Shown piece after piece: positions 25,701 to 34,700 of a DNA stretch of 64,000 bases. The DNA comes from Loripinus fragilis. Lineage: Eukaryota > Mollusca > Bivalvia > Lucinida > Lucinidae. The notes beneath the pieces are model-generated. The model made no database searches. It saw only the letters and a program-made list of their open reading frames with translations, and was not told the DNA's origin. Location: assembly GCA_964019695.1 (NCBI GenBank), contig OZ026514.1, forward strand, positions 99,920,845 through 99,984,844. The letters are read 5' to 3'. Within the stretch, counting starts at the first letter, position 1. Every line of letters starts with the position of its first letter. A program made the position numbers and the translations under genes.

Positions 25701-28700
25701 TGCAGTCAGCCACATTACCGACTGTGCTACGCAGCCCAGTCAGCATGGGGCTTATGCACATATACTAGGCAAAAAAAGAAATACCGCATATAAAAATTAA
25801 AAACATTGTATGTTAAATGAGAGTTACCAAATTTCATCTGGTATCTTTGTTTTGCTGTTTTTCCTGTCGCACATTGTTTTATTGAGCTCAGTCAACCCAA
25901 ACAAGTAAACTAACCAATTTCTTATTTTCCAGTTTTTCACATGCACACTCATTCCATTTAGATTTACACATGTACTAACTACTGAAATCTCAAGTTGAAT
26001 ATCCCAATTGTTTGAAAATGTTTGAATTAAAGATTACACATTGCTGATTTACAATACCAAGATTGACACCTGTGAAACACGAAAGTGCGAAAGGAATGTT
26101 ACCAGCTAACATGACGACATCAGTAGTAGCCCAACAATTTCAATGCCATGTTAGGATGATGTTAGGGATGATGTCAGACTGACAGTGTCCATGACGTCAC
26201 TGTGTTACGTTGCAATGTCACGACTGATACACCCTAATGTCTCATCTGCACAATCCATTTTGTTCGGCAACAGTGACAGCTAGTACAACCCCAGGAACAC
26301 ATAATCTTAGAATCAGCGCTCTACTGGGGCAAAACTTTTACAAGAGATTGTTGTAAGACCCCTACGCCCGAACTTAAGTTTGGCGCAGTATTTAAGTCAA
26401 ATTCATGACCCCCTGGCAATACTCATTACTGAGGTCTCTTGAATGGAGAAACTGTCAGGATTACATTCTCTAGTACTATTTTGTTGTAACTTTTCTAATT
26501 ACTGCATATACTTTGAATGAAATATAACAGGTACAATTAAAATGATTCATACATAGCTGTGTTTCTTTTTTGGCCTAGTATATGTGCTGGTCCATATTGT
26601 TTTGGCCATACTGAATGCATTACGGTTTAGCTCTTATCATGCTGAATAGTTTTATGTAATACACTCCTCCCCAATTTTTATTCTGTTAACCTGCAGCATT
26701 CCAGTTGTAAGCATGCATTTTCAATCAGAGAGGAAAACAATGTAGATCCTGATCAGATGGCTTCGTCAGAAGCCAGCTGATCTGGATCTACACTGTTTTC
26801 AAAAAGTATATATCCAGGTTCAGCACTACATGGGTTAAGAAACATGAAAGATGATTATGAAGGTAGAGTCTGTACTCAATCTTTGCTTATGAGGCCTATA
26901 TTTCTGTCCATGAGAGGTAATTAGGGTATTAACTGATAAGGGACAGATTAAATCAGTTTCAGTATCTCACTGAACTAAAGGGGCCTCAAGAGGGGACTTA
27001 CCTGTAATAAACAATATTTCTTTTACTTATATAAATATCAATATTTTATCAGAAAATACCTAGACCCTTCATGGGACCACTTTATAACCCCCTGTAAGGT
27101 AATAATCACCTCATTAAGATTAGCCGTTGATCTGCCTCGGGCAGTGGTACCACTTTTATAGTGTAAAAATTTAAGGCTTTAGTTTAACTGATAAATTTAT
27201 TCATCAAGCTTGATAAATAACTTTGGATGATCCATTTACATGTACTCTTTTCTTGATAGTGGCGACTTTTGTCATCTGCTGAATCATACTGATAACAATA
27301 GCAAACAAATTGGACCCAGATCAGGACCAACAGAATGTCGGTCCTGATCTCGTTCCAAACTGTTTGACACTCTGATAGCGTTCCTAAAAAATTTTTTGAA
27401 AAAAGTAAATCTGGATAGTCAGTAGATGACAAAAAGCATGTAAACTACCCAGCATGCAAAGAGCTATCTTTTTACATTTGAAGGGGTCACAGATTGCAAT
27501 TCCAAAATTATATATTTTTTTCTGTCCCTGAAGAATGGGTGTCTAAGCAAACAGGGTAGACCCTGAAGAAATGCTGCATTTTGCAGCATTTCATCTGGGT
27601 CTTCACTGTTTGCCAAGATACTGGTACCAGATTGCCAAGGCACTAGTACCAGTTTCCAGTCAGTAATAGGTACATGTATAAAGAATAGTTTACATGGCAT
27701 AATCCCTACCTTGGAGACATATCAAGCTTTTAACTTGCAAGTTTTAACTCTTTATCTCTTAGTGTCTACTGATAACTTTTGCAAACAGTTTGGACCCAGA
27801 TCAGGCCCGACAAAATGTTGGCTCTGATCTGGATCCAAACTGTTTGACACTCTGATGGTATTCCTGAAAGAATGTCTCACAAAAGTTGATTCTGAAAAAA
27901 ATCAGTAGATGACAAAAAAGCATGCAAAATTTTCCAGGGGGCATTACTCACTTTTCTATGAGCATTTTCTGAGTATCTGGGTCGATCTGAAACAAGTTTT
28001 GTTCTCCGAACTGTGAAGGACATTTTAAATGCTGTTCTAAACTAGCGAACAATCGGAAGTTGTCCTTTGTATCGCTCAGTAATTCCTCTACCCCTGCACC
28101 AGTAGACTGAAGCACACCCTTTCTTTGAAGAACAATCACAGCCTCATTTACTGAAATAGGTAATTATTGTTAACCCTTGTCCTGCTGAACCCTGATATAC
28201 AGTAGAACTTCAATTGCTTGAACTCTGATGGTCCATTCACCTTGGCTGGCTAGAACTATCATCATAGTCCCTACAGGTTATTTTATGCATAATCCACCCT
28301 GGATGGCTGGAACTACCCTGGCTAGAACTATTTTTCATCATCCAGGTCCCAAGCCTGTTCGAGCCATTGAAGTTCCACTGTATCCTTTTTTTGAAAACAC
28401 TGACAAAGCCATCTGATTAGGATCCACACTGTTTTCCACTCTGATTGTTAATACATAATTACATGTATATAAGGCTCTCGTAACTGGACTGCTGTAAGTT
28501 AATACGATTAAAATAGAAGTATGCAGCAGGAGGATGGTTAACAAACTAGATGCAGTGGTGTAGATAAGGATTTGGGTCAATGGGTATTTCACCCCCTACT
28601 TTTTAATTTAATGAGTATTTTACTCCATATTTAAAATGTTAAATTGCAGAAAATTCAAAGCCTTGTAAAAAGACCCAATATTTTCTTAACATATTTTAAA

Positions 28701-31700
28701 GAAAAGTTGCTTGTATCAAATACATGTTGCATTTTTAGGAAAACTTCCAAGATTTATACAATTGGTGTATATTAATTATTTTTTTCTTACTAAGTAAAAG
28801 ATTTCACCACATAAATTGAATATCAGCACTGAAACCTCAAACTGCAAAGGGTATTTTCACCTTTCAATTTAATTTTCAATGCTGAATTCCAAAAAATCAA
28901 TGCTGAAATACCCTTTACCCCCTCTTATCTGGAGCCCTGTAGATGTACAGTCTGCTCTTGTTAACTCACAGTCAACATAGTTTAACTTTGTATTTTGGTT
29001 ATCTGCAGTTTTGGTAGGCTGGAGTTGTAGGTCTCATGATAAGGATGGGTAATTAAAATGCACTTGCTTTTGTAACGCGACGTCGTATTGGATAACATCA
29101 AAAATTTGCGACAGTATATCCTGCGATATACTGTTGGAAATAGTTTGACGTCATTAATTACACATACGTCACATTTTGTTGGATGACATACACCTCTGTG
29201 CCGCTTTATGCAGCTTGCTGCGCTTCAATTTGAGAGGAGACTGTAGAAGCGCATTAGATTGGGGATAAGCTTATTCAAAATTTTCATTTTGGGAGGTATA
29301 TTGTCGGATATAAGTTCAGAATTCAAGTTATAACTCACACACCAAAGGACCAGTGTCTATAAGGCCAGTTTCACGGCCACTATGAATTTCCTTTAAACTT
29401 TGTGTAATAAAAGTAGTATGTCTTAACTGTAAAATCGTGAAATGTTCGATCAATAGATGAAGTTTTCTAAGTTGTTTATTCATTTGAAGTGGGTGGGGTA
29501 ATTCCACCCCAAACAGGGTTATGCTACGAAAACTACTATATTTTTATAACCATATGTAGCTGGGAATCATCCATTTCAAGATTATTTATGGTATATCAGA
29601 TATAAAAACTGACACTTATAATATTTTAAAATATTTATAAATGATAAGTATATACTCACTTGAAAGTCATACCAAAATTTTAGTATTTTTTCTTCTCCAA
29701 CTTTGCGAAAAACCACAACATCTATTCATGCTTGAATGGATTCAATTGATGTTTAGAGGTTACATAATATATAAGATGGTTATTATAAAATTATGAAGAA
29801 TTGTTTCCATGGTGATTACTTTAAGAGTTTTCTGCCCGCAAAACCAGGGATTTTATTTTTTTCTTTATTTTCTTTAGAGTGGGTATACATGCATTAGAGA
29901 TTTTAGATACACAATTGCTTCTGAAATAAACAATGATTGGTCATGGTGTGTAGAATAAAACAAAGGTTTCAGATAGCTGATATGTCCTTGTGGTCAAAGG
30001 TCAAGGTCACTTATACTTAGAACTTGTCCATGGCTTAAAACGTGAATACCTCGTTCATTTTTTGACCTAGTGTGAACATATTCGCAAAAATGATTGCCTA
30101 TCATGTGTAGATTACAACAAAAGTCTTAGAATATGAATTCGACCTTGAAATCAAGGGTCAAAGTCAAATATTCATAAAAACTGTCACATTGCTCATAGTA
30201 CAAACACCTCTTTGGTGTATTCATGGGATGTGTTCCTATTTAGCACAAATTTGCGTCTAATGTGCAGATTAAAACGAAGGTTTCAGATAGCTGATATGAC
30301 CTTGTGGTCAAAGGTCAAGGTCACACATACTTAGAGCTTGTCTATGGCTCAAACGCAAATTCCTCCTCCGTTTTTTGACCTAGTTTAAACATATTTGCCA
30401 CAATTATTGCCCATCATGTGTAGATTCCAACAAAAGTCTCAGAATATGGATATGACCTTAAAATCAATGGTCAAAGGCAAATTTCCTTAAAAACTGTCAC
30501 ACTCCTAATAATACAAAGTACTCCATTTTGGCGTATTCATGATATGTGTTCCTATTTAGCACAACAAGTACGTATGATGTGTAGACTAAACGAAGATTTC
30601 AGATAGCTGATATGACCTTGTGGTCATAGGCCAAGGTTACACATACTGTAAACCTGTAAAGTTGCTCGAAATACAAACATCTTCATTTATTTTGACCTAG
30701 GGTATTCATATTCGCCACAATGTTTGCATATCATATGTTGATTGCAACAAACGTCTGGGAATATATTTATGACCCTCAAGTTAAGGGTCAGTCAAATATT
30801 TCTTAAAATCTGTCTTACGGCTCATAACACAAACTCTGCATTCGTGCATTGATGGAGTGCCTTCATATTAAGCACAATGATTGCTTATAAAGCGTAGTTT
30901 AAAGCCAAGGTTTCATATTGCTGATGTGACCTTGAAGTCAACGTCAAGGTCGCACTTGCATGAAACCTATATAAAGCTCTTACAGTGAGCTCCTCTGTCA
31001 TTTCTTGAGCGAGAGTGTTCATATTTGGCAGAATGATTCCCTGTGGTTTATTGTTTGTTTGATTTGATCCTGTTCATCCCAGTTCATCCCAGTCAATATT
31101 TTTTCAGTCAAGTCATATCAGGATGGCTCTTTCTTGGGTTGAACTGGCACTAAGCAGGATTTAATGTGTCTTGCCTGTCATGTCTTTTTCTTGCAGCCTT
31201 GTGGTCACCTGTTGGGAAAGGGCTGACCTCTTGGCTCCCTTGTATGTGATGTTTTCTTGTTGTTTTTGTCACCTTCCCATACCATACCGTGTCCTGGGTC
31301 ATGTGTGTTACTTAATTTTATCGATTCCTTACCTTTGCCTTCTTCTTTACTTTGCTCACAAACAATATGCAGTTCCACCTGTTAGACTCAAACCCGCAAC
31401 CCTTCTATCTCGACTCAAGCATTCTACCACTGGGTACTGCACCCGCATATTGTGTGGTGAACAGATGAAAATTTCAGATTACTGCTATGACCTTGGAGAA
31501 AAAGGTCTAGGTCAATATATCTTACAAATGTTGACGTGAATTCCTTTAATCATTTTTGTTTGAAGATGTCCATATATACCAAAATGATTTCTAAAGGTAG
31601 ATACATTAAAGTGAAGGTTTCAGAGCACCAATATGACCGTGGGATCAAAGGTCAAGGTATTTAGAATCGGTCCCATGGCTCGCAACATCAACTTCTGTAT

Positions 31701-34700
31701 TCTTTGATAGAGAATCTATTGATTCAAATGAGCTATATATATTATCAGGTTGTTTGGCCTCTAGTGCCACTCCTCTTACTTTTTCGATGGAGGATATTCA
31801 TATTTGCAACAGTGTTTGTCTGAGGTATGTAGATGACAAGAAACTCTGTGTGTTCCAGTCAAATGTCAAATATTTAAAACTCAAAAATATTCAAAAATAT
31901 TTAAATTCTGGTTCTATGGCTTGTAAAGTGAGTACCCTTTACTAGTTTCGATTCAGATTATATATATATTGCACACTTATTGTCTTAATGTGTAGATTTC
32001 ATCAAAGGTTTCAGGTCGCTGTTATGCTATATTATTCAAAGGTCAAGGTTAAAATATTTGCATTTAGAGCAATTGACATGTTTTGAGTATGTGTGGCCTT
32101 GACATTTGACCAAAATGTCACATCAGCTATCTTAAGCCTTCATTTTAATCAACACATTATATGAAATAATTGTGCTCAATATAAGCACACCTCATCAATG
32201 CACGAAAGAGGAGTTTGCATTATGAGCAGAGTGACAGATTTTAAGAATATTTTTGACTTTGACCCTTGATTTCAAGGTCAAATCCATATTCTGAGACTTT
32301 TGTTGTAATCTTCACATGATATGCAACTATTGTAGCAAATATGAATATGCGTAGTCAAAAAATGAAAGAGGTGTTCGCGTTTTGAGCCGTAGACAAGTTT
32401 TAAGTATTAGCGACCTTGACCTTTGACTTCAAGATCATATCAGCGATGTGAAACCTTTGTTTCATTCAAGACACTATGAGCAATCATTGTGTAACTTAGA
32501 AGCAATGCTGTATCTAAAATCTCTAATGCATGTAACCTACCCTAAAATTTGGAAAAAATTAATAAAATACCTGGTTTTGTGGGCAGATAACTCTTAAAAT
32601 AATCACCATGGAAACAATTCTTCATAATTTTATAATAACCATCTTATATACTATGTAACCTCTAAACATCAATTGAATCCATTCAAGCATGAATAGATGT
32701 TGTGGTTTTTCGCAAAGTTGGAGAAGAAAAAATACTAAAATTTTGGTATGACTTTCAAGTGAGTATATACTTATCATTTATAAATATTTTAAAATATTAT
32801 AAGTGTCAGATTTTATATCTGATATACCATAAATAATCTTGAAATGGATGATTCCCAGCTACATATGGTTATAAAAATATAGTAGTTTTCGTAGCATAAC
32901 CCTGTTTGGGGTGGAATTACCCCACCCACTTCAAATGAATATACAACTCAGAAAACTTCATCTATTGATCCAACATTTCATCATTTAACAGCTAAGACAT
33001 AGTACTGTTATTACACAAAGTTTAAAGAAAATTCATAGTGGCCGTGAAACAGGCCTTATAGACACTGGTCCTTTGGTTGGATTTCGTCCAATGTTTTAGG
33101 AAGAGATAGCATAATGGATGGATGGAGGTGATTACAATATCCCCTTTGCCTTTTTAAAAAAGCGTGGGAATATTGATCACATATGGGCCTTGCCACGGGA
33201 AAACCTTCTTTGGGGGTTTGTGAACAACAATGGCACAGACCAGCCTGCGCATCTGCACAGTCTGATCAGTGCCATTATTTTTCATTTAATGGAAAGTATC
33301 ATATCTCAACTTGCTACAGGAGAAATTTCGATTTTCTAGCTAATCTCTGTAGCTGAGGAAACTGATTTTGGTCTAGATTACTTTGTCAGAAACCTCGAAG
33401 ACAGGTTTTGGTGAGTTGAGACCCATATACTGTTTGACCTAATAAGCCCATATACTCCTGTAAGTGTACATGTGGTATTTCATGGGTTGGTTATGGTAAT
33501 GCCCATGCAACAAGGTTGTCAATGTTATACGTGAAGGAGCAAACTAGAAAACCCTTTTAGAAACTTCTCCCTATAAAAACTCACTTGTCTCTGTGAGGAG
33601 AAATCTCAGTTTGAGGTACATTTGATGCTCTATAATTTTAAAACCTAATAAATAAAAGGTAGCCTGCTTAAATGGAAGTAACCTGGGAAATACATGGGTG
33701 AATTTTTTTTCATTTTTAGATCTGTCTGATTAGGATCCATACTGTTTGCGGCCATGCTAAAAGTAGCATTTGAATATATGCGACAGTAAGACATAATAAT
33801 CAGACAACATTTTCAGGACAAAAATAATGGCTGGATAATGGTTAAAAATCATTTTAAAAATCAATTATATATTTATCTGACATAAACCGGTCTGTTTCAC
33901 CTTTCGAACCATCGCTAAAATCTTGATTTATCCAAATATCAATTTTGATTTTTGTGTTCCCTTAGCCCTTTGTCGACCTATGGACTTTTCTATAAGTTTG
34001 ATATATACAGTTAGGTCAGGATGGTCAATTGTACATACTGAGGGGCCAAAGATTATAATTTCCAAAAATATTGTACTTTTTTCTCTTAGACCCATTTTGT
34101 CCAAGTAAACAGTGCATACACTGATGAAATGCAGCATTCTGCGACATTTCATCTGGGTCTTCACTGTTTGCAAAAGTACCTGTTTAGGAGTTTCTCATCT
34201 ACAAAGGGTTAGAAAGATAGCTGAAACAAACAAGACTGATTTGCTAATTGGAGATAATTTTTGGAAGTAGAAATCCCTAACTTACAGTATGTCCATAGCA
34301 GAGAGCAGGGCTTCAGATTTTTTTCAAGATTGGTGGGCCGAAGGACACATGGAGCAAAAAATGGTGGGCCATTTTCTGAAATGATGGGTCCAAGCGTATC
34401 AAACTAACCAAAGTACACTGACACAGACACTTGTATGCATATATATGTATATTGACTGCTGATTATACAGTAAAACCTGTCTTAAGCGACCACTTATCGC
34501 TTAATGCAGGTCGAAAGTATTGCAGAATGCTCTAAGGGGAGCATTTTGCAATCCTTTCTACCTTCATTGAGCTACTATTTTTTTTATTAAGATCTTTGTT
34601 TTCCCTCTTTTTAAGTGGCTGCTTAAGACATGTTTTACTGTATTGACTACCTACATGAGCTTTCTGTTTTGTGGAGTTTATTGACTCGCTGTAAGTTGAA

